64,000 nucleotides of DNA, from assembly GCF_036898095.1 (NCBI RefSeq), contig NC_090751.1, forward strand, positions 54,367,257 to 54,431,256. Direction: 5' to 3'. This DNA comes from Palaemon carinicauda (lineage: Eukaryota > Arthropoda > Malacostraca > Decapoda > Palaemonidae). The notes beneath the pieces are model-generated. The model saw only the letters and a list, made by a program, of their open reading frames with translations. It was not told the origin of the DNA and ran no database searches. Each line of letters begins with the position of its first letter. The stretch's first letter is position 1. Below are positions 1 to 10,508 of this stretch, piece by piece. Both the position numbers and the translations under genes were made by a program.

Positions 1-60
1 AATCTTGAACGAGTCGCTTAGATTTAATTTTAATTCTGTTGTAATTCCCATTACATAATT

Positions 61-770
61 ACTATTATTACTAGCAAATCTATAACCTTAATAGGAAAAG
101 TGGAATGCTGCACTTCCAAGAGCTCCACCAGGGGAAGCAGCTGGTGAAAAAAAGGAAATAGAGAATTAGCGAATAACTGTATATGAGAAATAACAAAAGT
201 TTAAATTATATCAAGACCAGTAACAATATTGAATTGATAAGTCACATAAAAACTATGACATAAGATCCATGTCTACCCGTTTAAGAATATGTTTGCATTA
301 TTTTTAACTTAAAACGCAGAAGGCAAGCCTGATAAAATGAACTGCATACATAGTACTACGTAGCCTACTTGATGGTGCAGTACAAACTTGGAAGTTCTGA
401 ATGCAAAGAATGGGAAAAATTATAAAAGATCTTATGCAACATGTATAATAATTATCTGAAAGATAGTGCCAGAGGTTAATATCAGGATCAGGGATAAAAG
501 ATTTATTTGAAAGAAAGTTTTTGACCAACAAATTAAGATGAGAGTTATCAGTTAAAGACCAGACAAGAGAACTATTTAAAAATGGCAGAATGAGAGAATT
601 AAAATGTTCTTCAAGACAGAGTGATCACCAAAAAATTTAAAGGACTCTATCAATATGCCATTATTTTTTTTTCTTTTTTTGCAATTGAAGATTAAACAGA
701 TCGGTTGTGTTTCTCAAAAGTAAATATCAACTTCGACAAACAAAACATATGATAGTTATTATATGGTATT
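61..770 (-). mobile_element. Degraded 3' part of a TAA-tailed LINE
   Basis: Read on the minus strand, this stretch matches, with many differences, the 3' part of the longer LINE copy at 50352-53290. A worn ATT tail and the 'aagctacaaccct'-type terminal sequence lie near 61-130. Positions 304-531 encode a decayed peptide containing FIPDPDINLWH, which parallels FLIPDLDNLWH in the copy at 50533-50901. The family is a non-LTR retrotransposon. The copy is 5'-truncated, full of indels and has no coding capacity. Confidence 0.6.
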
Positions 771-1099
771 TTTTAAAGTGATACCTCAACAAGTACATGA
801 CTAATTGTGAACTAAATTTAAGTTACTCGTAAGAATAGTTAGGAAAGTGGCGTGAAAGATGTAAATGTGTATACCAAAAGAAGCTTAAAAGTTGTCTCAT
901 CATAGTTCAAAAAGACTGATAAAAAGGCCTATACTTAACTGAGGTTGCTGCTTGGCTTAAAATGTAGTATTGATAATAATATTAACGGAGGAGCTCCCAT
1001 TTACCTTTGACCTTCAAGAATATGATAATTTCATAATTTGGGGTCTTATTTTTGTCTTCACTGATGATCAACGGTCAGTTTCAGCACGCCCGTGCGCGC

Positions 1100-1151
1100 G
1101 CACACACACACACACGCACACATACATATATGTTTATATATTTACATATAC

Positions 1152-1214
<63 letters not shown>

Positions 1215-1227
1215 TTACATATACTGC

Positions 1228-1303
<76 letters not shown>

Positions 1304-1325
1304 ATGTATATACACATATATATGT
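1100..1325. repeat. Compound CA/AT/TG microsatellite
   Basis: CA repeats pass into long AT runs, twice broken by the same short interruption (tttacatatactgcatat), and end in TG repeats. Tyr/Ile-rich reading frames across it are compositional and not genes. It lies at the 3' edge of the RTE-like fossil on the minus strand. Confidence 0.95.
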
Positions 1326-2565
1326 TGTCCTTTTTCTGTCTGTGTTAATCCAATTATTATACTTTGCATAGCTCTTTGAGTTGGAGTTGTAACTGGCTTA
1401 TGTTTTGAGGCTTTTAGAAAGGCTCTAAGTTTCTGATACATAAGTTAATGCTAGTAGGGCCATCTATTTAAATACTCTTCTATTTAGAGAAGGTAGCATT
1501 TTACTTTTCATAATCTCATTTTGTTTATCAAAAGCTCTCCATCCCATACTTATCCATCTTTTAATTTTGGTCTCATGTCCTTGGGAACCATTTACTGTCT
1601 CTCCTAAGTACATATATTCCTCATTAATCTGTATAGGTTTATATATTTTCAGTGAACATTGCGTTGTTTTTTCTCATAATAATTTTCAGTCCTACATTTC
1701 TGCTATCTCTGTTCAAATCTTCTATCATCTTTTGCAATTTCCCCCATGATTCACTAAATAGAATTATGTCATCTATAAATCTTAAGTTGTTAAGGTATTC
1801 CCCATTAATTTTAATTCCTACATTTTCCCAATATAATTTTCTAAAAACTTCTTCTAGGCATGTTGTGAATAATTTAGGAGAGATGGGGTCTCCCTGTCAA
1901 ACTTCTGTCACAATCGGAATTTTCTCACTATATCATTATGTAGTTTTAAGATTTGTGTACTTCCCATATAGATATCTCCAAATGTTCTAACATAAGATTC
2001 CTCCATTCCTTGCTTTTGTAGGGCTCTCACCATTACTGACGTTAAGACAGAATCAAAAGCTTTCTCATAGTCTATAAATGCCATACTTAGTGGCTGGTCA
2101 TACTCGGTTGTTTTTTTCACTATCTGATTAATTACATGGATATGGTCAGTTGTTGAATACCCGCTTCTAAAACCAGTCTGCTTTCTTGGTTGATTTTATA
2201 AGTCTAGCTGTCTTTCTATTCGGTTCAATATGACATTTGTAAATATTTTATATATTACTGAGAGTGAACTTACTGGGCGGTAATTTTTCAGATATTTTGT
2301 GTCTCCCTTTTTGTGAATTAATATAATGCTAAAAAATTTTCAAGCTGTAGATATAGGGCATGCTTGCAAAAATTTGGGTAAAGTTCAGCTAGTTCTACTC
2401 TTATAAAATCTCTTCTATCTATTATTTAACCAATTGTTAGGCCATCATCTTCTGCTTCATTGTCTCCTTTCATACCTTTTAATGATTTCTTTAATTCTAC
2501 TGTTACTTTTGGTACCGACTCAAATATTTCGTTGTTGCTATTACCAAAGTTATTTCTTATATCAC

Positions 2566-2615
<50 letters not shown>

Positions 2616-2866
2616 GCTAAGCTACAACCCTAGCTGGAAAAGCAAGATGCTATAAGCCCAAACGCTCCAACAGGGAAAAATAGTCCAGTGAGGAAAGGAA
2701 GTAAGGAAATAAGGAAATTAATACACTACAAGAGAAGTAATGAACAACTAAAATAACATATTTTAAGAATAGTAACAATATTAAAACAGATCTATATAAA
2801 ATATAAAAAGAGACTTATGTTAGCCTGTTCGACTTAAAAGCATTTGCTACAATTTTGAACTTTTGA
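2566..2866 (-). mobile_element. 5'-truncated LINE 3' end with (TAA)n tail, copy 1
   Basis: An ATT microsatellite (2566-2615; TAA on the minus strand) is followed by about 250 bp matching the 3' untranslated end of the LINE at 50352-53290. The match stops at 'gaacttttgaagtt', inside that element, which is what 5' truncation of a LINE insertion looks like. It interrupts the RTE-like fossil. Confidence 0.75.
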
Positions 2867-2867
2867 A

Positions 2868-2955
<88 letters not shown>

Positions 2956-3115
2956 CTTGCTAAGCTAAAACCCTAGATAGAAAAGTAGGATGCTAGTATA
3001 AGCCTTAGTGCTCCAGCAGGAAAATAGACCAGTAAGGAAAGGAAATAAGGAAACTGCAAGAAAAGTAATTGACTTAAAATGAAACATTTTAAGAAGGGTA
3101 ATGTAGAGCATTATA
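2867..3115 (-). mobile_element. 5'-truncated LINE 3' end with (TAA)n tail, copy 2
   Basis: A second ATT tail (2867-2945 plus an impure extension to about 2957) leads into another diverged copy of the same LINE 3' end, including a ctaagctaaaaccctag variant. It lies directly behind copy 1, so the two insertions are back to back within the RTE-like fossil. Confidence 0.7.
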
Positions 3116-3310
3116 TAGAAATCCCCCTCAATGTTTATCACTCCATCTCCTTTGTTAATATCTCCATTTCCATCCTTTAAAACAAATATCTGCTGGCACT
3201 CTGTTCCAAGTCATCTTTCAGCATTTTTGTGCTTCTTCTTTTGTTTAGTGTTTCCCCAATTTTGGTCTGATCATATTTAGGAATGTTTTTGGGTTTAGCT
3301 TATTTTTTTA

Positions 3311-3374
<64 letters not shown>

Positions 3375-3425
3375 TATATATATTATATATATGTTATATA
3401 TATAACATATACATATATATATGTA

Positions 3426-3480
<55 letters not shown>

Positions 3481-3489
3481 ATATAAACT

Positions 3490-3552
<63 letters not shown>

Positions 3553-3555
3553 GTA
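3311..3555. repeat. AT microsatellite, interrupted
   Basis: Three long AT runs are separated by short near-palindromic interruptions (atatgttatatatataacatat; aaacatataaacttacat). It can cruciform or slip readily, and I see no gene in it. Confidence 0.95.
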
Positions 3556-4056
3556 TATGGTGTGTGTGTTTTGTAATGATAAGTGTGTCCTTGAAATCTT
3601 TTGATTTCCGAATAATTTTAGATACGCTTGCCAAAGTTTTGAAATTCAAAAGGAAATTTAAGACATTGTCCTCTACAATCACATGTAAGATTGTCCCCTA
3701 TGATGATATTGGAAGACAAGTCAGTATTAATCCAATGAACCTCTGGAACAGTAATTTACTATTGGTTTCAGTCTTCTAAACCATTTAAGTTCGAATCTCA
3801 CTGAAAATGGAATTGATTCTTACCCTTATTTCTATTTCAAGACTTTCAATGAAAACTACATTAAACTATTGGTAGGGTTGCCAACACTCACAAATTTCAA
3901 AAAAGGACAATAGTTAAAAATGTAGTTATACTTTTAATTAAGCCTAATTTTATCCCTAAGTTTGAATATACTTTGACCATACCTTTACACCAGCTTCAAG
4001 TTTTTAATCTTATATTTGTCCTGGCTTTTGACGGACATCAGCAATTGTGGATCATT

Positions 4057-4129
<73 letters not shown>

Positions 4130-4555
4130 AATTCCCGATAGATATCTTTCAATTGAAAAGTTCACTTTTCATTAGTTCATTACCCTAAAAATGCATTCAC
4201 GGTAAGATGTTTGAGGGATTGAAAGTGCAAATGAAATTATTTTTTTTAAATATTGACGTATTTATGATTAGCACTTTTTAAAATCATGTGACATTTACTA
4301 CTTGTTGTTTTGCATTCTGCAAATAGTTCAGCACTTTGAATCTAGCTGAAACTTTCTTTAATTGGTGAAACTTCAACATTAGGGTATCCATGTCTATACT
4401 AAACCTGTCTTTCAACTATAAATATTCTACAATTTCTCCAAATTTCTGATATTTTGGGAAGTAATTGCTTTAAAAATTTAGATTTGATAACTTTCCTATT
4501 TTTTTATATATATATCTTATTAATAACACAAGAAATAATTTAAAACTTCAGTTGT
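3556..4555. other. Unassigned intergenic sequence with one AT array
   Basis: AT-rich sequence with no convincing coding or RNA signal. It holds an AT dinucleotide array at about 4059-4126. The segment nearest 4555 may be the non-coding 3' part of the hAT-like transposon to its right, but I could not identify a terminal inverted repeat. Confidence 0.5.
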
Positions 4556-5360
4556 CTCTTGAGTTCCAGTAATATCTACATTTTAGGAGGTTGGTGAACT
4601 TGATACCCAAAGAATTTTTCACCGTATCGGGAGTTTAACTTATTTCTTAAATCAGCCAAAATAATGAAAACATCTGGTGTTGAAGATTCGTTCTTCTCCA
4701 ATTCTTGAACTCCTGATTTAAATATCTCCATAACATGCTACGGCATTAGCAAATTAATTTCAATAAGTTGAGACATTTCTGTAGAAACATTATCTATCCA
4801 AGACGTTGAAGTAATTGTTTATAGCAATCTGCTGGTCTGGTAAAGGAATAAGAACTTAAAGCTTTCCAACAAAGCAATAGCTCTTCAATGTATGGCTGGA
4901 GGGATAGCCACCTAGTGGGTACATGTCGAAGAATTCTATTAAATTCTGCCTCTACAAACAAATGAAACTCCCAGGAGTTTCGCGTCTTTCTGCTAACATT
5001 GATTAAAGGCCATGAATTTTCAGGACAATATTTTCAATATCCACATTCAATTTCACCAAAGCAAATTTTACTACATTGTGTAAAATGTGAGCACTGCAGT
5101 TAGGCATACCATTACCTTTATTAAATGTGCGAATGTTTGCATATAAAGAATAGTTTACTCCAAAATTGCAATTTGCGTTATCTGGACTAAAATAAGAAAC
5201 TTTTCAATCAAAATTGTAAATTATCCATAATGTTTTTCAAAGAAATCAACATTATATTAGCACTTTCATCTGCATTTTCGAAAAATTAATAATATACTTT
5301 ACTGTGCTATGTTCCATGCTGAAATATTGAGCACACAATATGAACATTTCCTTGTGTGCG

Positions 5361-5390
5361 GATGCCAGAGAACTTCAAATCAATCAATCC
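5361..5390 (+). mobile_element. Very short 3'-end fragment of an I-like LINE
   Basis: The string gatgccagagaac, followed by AATC repeats, matches the last about 30 bases of the I-like LINE ending at 61646 (gatgccagaaaac then AATC repeats). An extremely 5'-truncated insertion is the simplest reading. It lies within the hAT pseudogene. Confidence 0.5.
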
Positions 5391-5491
5391 TTGTGTGTGT
5401 GTGTGTGCTGAATATTTGAAGCATCAGTTTGAAGGGTAAAAATAGATAAGGATCATGTTGTTTCAAATCATCCATTACCACTTGTAATCCC

Positions 5492-5493
<2 letters not shown>

Positions 5494-5562
<69 letters not shown>

Positions 5563-6221
5563 TGCTAAGCTACAACCCTAGATGGAAAAGCAGGACGCTA
5601 TAATTATGCCCAGGAGCTCCAACAGGGAAAATAGCCCAGTGAGGAAAGGAAACAAGGAATAATAAAAACATTTCAGGAACCGTAACATTAAAATAAACAT
5701 TTCCTATATAAACCATAAAAACTTTAACAAAACAAGAGGAAGATAAATAATACAGAATAGTGTGCCTGAGTGTAGTGTGTACCCTCAAGCCAGAGAGCTC
5801 TCATCCAAGATAGTGGAAGACCATGGTACAGAGGCTATGGCACTACCCAAGACTAGAGAACAATGGTTTGATTTTGGAGTGTCCTCCTAGAAGAGCTGCA
5901 AGAGCTGCTTACCCTAGCTAAAGAACCTCTTTTACCCTTACCAAGAGGAAAGTGGCCACTGAACAACTACAGTGCAGTAGTTAACCCCTTGGGTGAAGAA
6001 TTGTTTGGTAATCTCAAGTATTGTCAGGTGTATGAGGACAGAGGAGAATATGTAAAGAATAGGCCAGATTATTCGGTGTATGTGTAGGCAAAGGGGAAAT
6101 GAACCGTTACCAGAGAGAAGGATCTAATGTAGTAGCCTACTGTCTGGCCAGTCAAAGGACCCCAAAACTCTCTAGCAGTAGTATCTCAACAGGTGGCTGG
6201 TGCCCTGGCAAACCTACTACC
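5494..6221 (-). mobile_element. Non-autonomous retroposon with LINE-like (TAA)n 3' end, copy 1
   Basis: Minus-strand copy whose 3' end (ATT array 5494-5562, then ctaagctacaaccctag) and next about 200 bp resemble the 3' end of the LINE at 50352-53290. The remaining about 450 bp are unrelated to that LINE. The 5' end, ggtagtagg at 6221 read leftward, is the same as that of the opposed copy at 6873. No coding capacity is seen. This is the pattern of a SINE-like or internally deleted element that shares a LINE tail. It splits the hAT pseudogene. Confidence 0.65.
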
Positions 6222-6545
6222 TAGCGCATTTGGCAGGATTAAAAGAATACATTTTAACCCTGGCATTTCGTTCAACCCCAAGATATTTTGCTGCAATTTT
6301 CGACTACTGGTCAAGCTTTAAATTTAATTTCATACCACAATCCAGCAAGTTGTATGAATGATTACGTATAACTGCATGACATATTTGAGCAGTTTCCCAA
6401 GCAACTATAATACCTCCTTCTTCTGAATTAATCTTCACTACATATTTATCAATTGGTGGTAATAGGATATAAATAAAAGACATTTTGTTTCCTTTCTAAA
6501 CGCTAACAAGGACAAGGAATGAATACCCGAATTAAAGGACTGTCT

Positions 6546-6872
6546 TCTGAATAATGGAATTGGCAAGTAACGATAAGCAGTCATCTCACTACTACTATTA
6601 TAGTAACATCAGCATTTCCATTACGGCAAAATGATTAACTTATTCGTATTATCAGTGGGTCTGCATTGCATGCACAAGAACTTATCATATTAATTTATAT
6701 TGTCCTACCCTATTGAATCATGAGTGAAAATTTTATAGCGACCCTTAAGTAATATGATTTATATGACTTTTGCATTTGAAGGTCTCGGTAGCCAAAACAA
6801 TATTTGCATAGTGCACTACGTGCTGACGACGTTGCTGTTAATTTTCTTGACTTATAGCAGATGCTGCACATA
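6546..6872. other. Unassigned spacer between retroposon copies
   Basis: AT-rich sequence. I see no gene, RNA or repeat I can name. Confidence 0.4.
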
Positions 6873-7486
6873 TGGTAGTAGGTTGGTCAGGGCACCAGCC
6901 ACCCGTTGAGATACTACCACTCGAGAGTTATTGGGTCCCTTGACTGGCTAGATCGTACTACATTTGATCATTCTCTCTGGTTACGTTTATTTTCCCTTCG
7001 CCTATACACATCCACACTGAATAGTCTGGCCTATTCTTTACATATTCTCATCTGTCCTCATACACCTACCAACTCAGATTATCAAACAATTCTTCTTCAC
7101 TCAAGGGGTTACTGCATAATTGTTCAGTGGCCACTTTCCTCTTAATAAGGGTAGAAGAGACTCTTTAGCTATGGTAAGCAGCTTTTCTAGGAGGACACTC
7201 CAAAATCAAACAATTGTTCTCTAGTCTTGGGTAGTGCCATAGCCTTTCACTGTCTTGGGTTAGAGTTTTCTTGCTTGAGGGTACACTCGAGCACAGTATT
7301 CTATCTTGTTTCTCTTCCTCTTGTTTTGTTAAAGTTTTTATTGTTTATATAAGAGATATTTATTTTAATGTTTCTCTTCTTAAAATATTCTATTTTCCTT
7401 TTTTCCTTTCCTCATTGGGCTATTTTCCCTGTTGGACCCTCCGGGCTTATAGTATCCTGCTTTTCCAACTAGGGTTGTAGCTTAGC

Positions 7487-7532
<46 letters not shown>
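6873..7532 (+). mobile_element. Non-autonomous retroposon with (TAA)n tail, copy 2
   Basis: Plus-strand copy of the same family as 5494-6221. It starts at ggtagtaggttgg, runs about 610 bp and ends gtagcttagc followed by an AAT array (about 7488-7532). Flanking sequences differ from those of copy 1, so the shared ends mark the element boundaries. Short ORFs across it (for example 6906-7145) differ between copies and carry no domain. Confidence 0.65.
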
Positions 7533-7534
<2 letters not shown>

Positions 7535-7795
7535 CTTTTGAGTTATTTATTACAAAACTTTCCGGTCAGCTGACGAGGAGCTTCATTATTATCATTATGC
7601 TTGACCATAATCCGTAAACATTGAGTGAGCAGTGTCTCACATGTAATAATGTTTCTATTTCAACATCCATGTAACTAAACACCCCTTTGATAAACACAGC
7701 ATTTTTTAAAATAAAAATTTTATCTTTATACATAAAATTTAATAAGATAACCTCGAAAGAATCTTTTTGACACCAACAGAACATTTAGATTATAA
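7533..7795. other. Unassigned 5' flank of the thiolase gene
   Basis: AT-rich sequence with no coding, RNA or transposon signal I can name. Confidence 0.4.
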
Positions 7796-7946
7796 GAAAC
7801 AATACAAACTTAAGCTATCCCAAGTCCGAAGTTCGCAAGATCAGGATAATTCAGGCCAAAGTACAGGCTAAGGCAAAGTTGACTTCGATCTCCAAGTTCC
7901 CCACTTTGTTTTTGTACAGTTGTAATTCCGTACTCCACTGCACACT
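7796..7946 (+). promoter_or_regulatory. Presumed 5' UTR / proximal promoter of the thiolase gene
   Basis: Directly upstream of the start codon assigned below. The stretch is less AT-rich than its surroundings and free of recognisable transposon sequence. A tacagttg near 7915 resembles an arthropod initiator, and no TATA box is obvious. The assignment rests on position, and the transcription start is not shown by the sequence. Confidence 0.3.
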
Positions 7947-7965
7947 ATGGCAGCCCTAACAAGAG
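7947..7965 (+). CDS. ACAA2: 3-ketoacyl-CoA thiolase, mitochondrial, coding exon 1
   Basis: Six codons (M-A-A-L-T-R) plus one base, followed by a donor site (gtaaaa). Exon 2 begins in the complementary phase with two bases, so the junction makes a glycine codon and the protein continues as GIFVVGAKRTPFG. The known animal ACAA2 proteins start almost identically, with a very short N-terminal segment before the VFVV-AKRTPFG strand, which supports a 19-base first coding exon. The start context has A at -3 and G at +4. The enzyme is the thiolase of mitochondrial beta-oxidation, cleaving 3-ketoacyl-CoA to acetyl-CoA and a shortened acyl-CoA. The exon is short, so its support is the exact phase fit plus family knowledge. 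Confidence 0.75.
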
Positions 7966-8689
7966 GTAAAAAAGAAGCTATTTAATGAATTTAAGTTTAT
8001 GGCTGTAGCTTATAGTAGTTCTATTTGTCTTTTTGGTTAAATTAGGCTAATCTGTTTAGGCCGGTTGTTTGGCGAGACACCAAGTTTGTAATGTTGACCG
8101 AGGTTACTATTTCTGAAAACGATCTTTGATAAGGCAACCATTAAGCTGTTTACAATAGTTTTACAACGATTCTTCTCTATTACTGGCTAAGATAGTTTAT
8201 GTTAGGAGAAAGTAGGCAGTGTACCATGGTAGCCTTCACCAATTCTTACTGAAGCAAACTTGCTGACTTGTAGCTTTATGGGTAAAATTATATTTACATA
8301 AGGCTCTGAATGGCTTTCCTGGTATCAGATGTGTCATATGGCCCACATTCGTTGAATTGATTGATAATTGTAGTTATAATCACCTTGAATCCCAGGTCTA
8401 AAGTATATTTGATTGAGCTATTGCTATTAAGAAGAGAAGATTTACCTACCCAATGAAAGGCCAGAGTCAAGCTAAACTATAGCAGTTCTGGCAATAATTT
8501 TATAGAAAAATATGGGACAACATTTCCAGGACAAAAAAACAAAAAATTATAGTAAATGATGTGCTTTCAACGAATTTGAGCTTTATTTCTAGTGCAAATA
8601 AGCCGTTCTACCGTTATAGACCAGCCAAGTCCCGGACACAGGCTGAAACCTGGGAATTTGGGTGTACGAAAACAGGGCAAAACATGATT

Positions 8690-8945
8690 ATTTAACATTG
8701 TTGAAATTTGTAAAATGGTACAGAACCTAACGACTCTCCTAACCTAACTTAGTAGTTCCCAAGTCTCAATCCCTAGCCGGGAGGCAAGTCCCCCGGGCCC
8801 TCCTTTCCAGGTCACAAAACGAGATTATTTAACACCTGAGCTTTGTACAAGGGTACAGAACCTAACAAACCCTAACTTGGTAGTTCTTAGGTTACAACCT
8901 CTAGCCAGGGCAAGCACCCCGGACCCCTTTCACAAGTCACAAACT
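8690..8945. repeat. Degenerate two-copy tandem repeat (about 130 bp)
   Basis: Two successive, diverged copies share attatttaaca, gtacagaacctaac, a tagtagtt/tggtagtt block, ctctagcc/cctagcc and a C-rich stretch, and end in gtcacaaa. The first starts near 8692 and the second near 8825. No coding potential. It could be a fragment of an unrecognised dispersed repeat. Confidence 0.6.
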
Positions 8946-9000
8946 ACAAGTAAATCACAAATAAATCCTCATCGTTTGATTGACACCTGTCTTATTTATT

Positions 9001-9424
9001 TATTTATTTATTTTTTTTTTTTTTTTTTTTGCAATCTTACAGAAGCGCTAAAGTAGGAAATGTGCAGTTCTTCAATAAAAGCCTTGTCAGAATTACACTT
9101 GAGACACTTTAACCTATGAGGGATAACACAATGAGCTTTTAAAAAGTGATTCACTACGCCAGGAGTACCGTAAAACTTAGCTATAGCATCGAAATAGCCA
9201 CAAGAGCAACCATTACACTTTGTGACTTTGAGCTCCACAAGGCTCATCCTACACATAACATAACTACAAGGAACTGAAGTGTTATCGCAGGAAAGGGGGT
9301 GTGTCAAAGAAATGCTTACATCACACTCCAGCGTACATAGATGCCCAAATATGGTAAACTTTGTAGGCATGGTAGAAGAATGATGTTTGTGCGCAGGAAG
9401 TATAAACTCGTCATGGAGCAACAA
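9001..9424 (-). CDS. Cys/His-rich ORF ending in poly-A, possible retrocopy
   Basis: A 138-codon minus-strand ORF runs straight into a poly-A tract (about 9010-9030 on the complement) followed by AAAT-type repeats, as expected of a reverse-transcribed insertion. The second half has paired cysteines and histidines (KCNGCSCGYFD, HFLKAHCVIPHRLKCLKC) suggestive of a zinc ribbon. The spacing resembles the N-terminal zinc ribbon of ISXO2/IS1595-like transposase proteins found in arthropods, but I cannot confirm it. There is no catalytic domain in what remains. Alternatives are a random open frame or the 3' end of an unrecognised LINE. Confidence 0.3.
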
Positions 9425-10288
9425 GGAAGCGGACTTGTGCGCAAAAGTATAAACTTTTAATCGCGCAAGAAACTATGCATAAACATGCAACATGTAAAAT
9501 GTAAACAAAAGAATGAAATAAATATTTCAGGGGAAGAGGATCCCCATATTTTGTTCAATTTTGAGGGGATTTATCATGCGTCCTAGAGAATATTGTATAG
9601 AGAAGAAAATGTTAGTTTTATTATTTATCGATTCGCCAGTAAATTTTCCCCACTCAAAACCCCTGGTTCCCACTGGGTGGCCTAAATTACCGTAGGATAT
9701 ATTAGGATATTTCTTATAAACTATTCATTTGTAAGGGAAATAAAGGTAATTTTGTAAGAAAACAGGGTTTTTCTGAATATACCCCAATTTTTTTTTTATT
9801 AAAGTTTCTCCCGTGTTTTTCTATAATAATACTGATATGGCCCAAATGATTTCTACAGGGAAGTATGTATATTAAATCTAATTAGTAAATATGATAAGTA
9901 AAATAGAGGTAAAAATCTAAGATAAATAGAAATTTAAAACTTTATGCTTATTAAGAACGTTGAAATCTTAAAAACAGAAATTCTTTGAATTCAATAAAGT
10001 GGCCGAAGTTTTAGGTGGAAGGTTTACATATTTGCAGTTGATTCAAGGATTTATAAAGAAAAGTCCAATCTCATTTTATTAAATACAAGAGAAATTCCTA
10101 ATATAAGGCACTCCCACCTAACGTTACCCATGTGGTGTGTCATTACTATACCGGCTAACAATCTCCAAACCTCCAGTTACTACCTAATAGGGTTAATTAG
10201 TGGCTGGCTGGGGTGTGTTCATCATTCTGCAAACCATTTGTTCAAAGCTGACTGCATATCCTATGTAAACTGCTGGAAAAGGTTTGGT
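9425..10288. other. Unassigned intron sequence
   Basis: AT-rich sequence within thiolase intron 1. I find no ORF, RNA gene or recognisable transposon. Confidence 0.4.
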
Positions 10289-10508
10289 TAGAAAGGTCTG
10301 CTAAGCCTAAGAGTTTCCATAGACCAATATTTTTGCTCCATATTCATACATTGCAGATAGTTTGTAGAACAGCAGGGATACCTGCCAACTATTCCTAGTA
10401 GGGGTAAACTTGGGGATTACAGGTGGCTGTTAGCCACCAATAAGGAAATGCTGCAATAGGTAAGGTTAGGCATGGTAGCGGTATTTTGGGTTAGGTCATA
10501 ATTCTTTG
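10289..10508 (+). repeat. Left copy of a 220-bp inverted flank repeat
   Basis: Starting at ttagaaaggtctgctaagcc, this segment is repeated in reverse orientation at 33139-33357 with only a few differences. It lies outside the DIRS terminal sequence that begins near 10509, so the inverted duplication includes DNA beyond the element end. Confidence 0.8.

Larger units (their letters stand above)
1330..3310 (-). pseudogene. RTE-like (craniofacial development protein 2-like) reverse transcriptase fossil
   Basis: The minus strand shows, in order, a linker, the RT block NYRPVSSLSVIYKIF (about 2290), GFRSGYSTTDHIHVINQ (about 2140-2185), the catalytic-aspartate block AFIDYEKAFDSV (within 1908-2120), and C-terminal KINIEKT-, YLGETV- and RTTYM-like pieces down to about 1330. 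Upstream RT-linker sequence reappears at about 3120-3300, beyond two LINE tails inserted at 2566-3115. These motifs are typical of RTE-clade LINEs, often annotated as craniofacial development protein 2-like in invertebrates. Several stops and frameshifts make it non-functional. Clade assignment is by motif recognition only. Confidence 0.7.
4560..6545 (-). pseudogene. hAT-superfamily transposase pseudogene, interrupted
   Basis: Minus-strand conceptual translation, pooling frames, gives a recognisable hAT transposase order. From the right come an N-terminal block with ICHAVIRNHSYNLLDCGMKL (about 6340-6400), then SPDNANCNFG and CSAHILHNVVKFAL (about 5060-5200), then HVPTRWLSLQPYIEELLLCW (about 4880-4930). 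AHILHN and HVPTRWLSL are characteristic of the decayed hAT/DUF4371-type transposases common in arthropods and in ZMYM/SCAND3-like domesticated genes. The reading frame has many stops and shifts. A 0.7-kb retroposon (5494-6221) and a short LINE tail (5361-5390) sit inside it, so it is older than both. Confidence 0.6.

Noticed and set aside
970..1441. Several overlapping Tyr/Ile/His-rich ORFs on both strands
   Set aside because: They are translations of AT/CA microsatellites and would be open in any frame.
3785..3805. agttcgaatctcac as a tRNA box B
   Set aside because: No box A at the right distance and no cloverleaf can be drawn.
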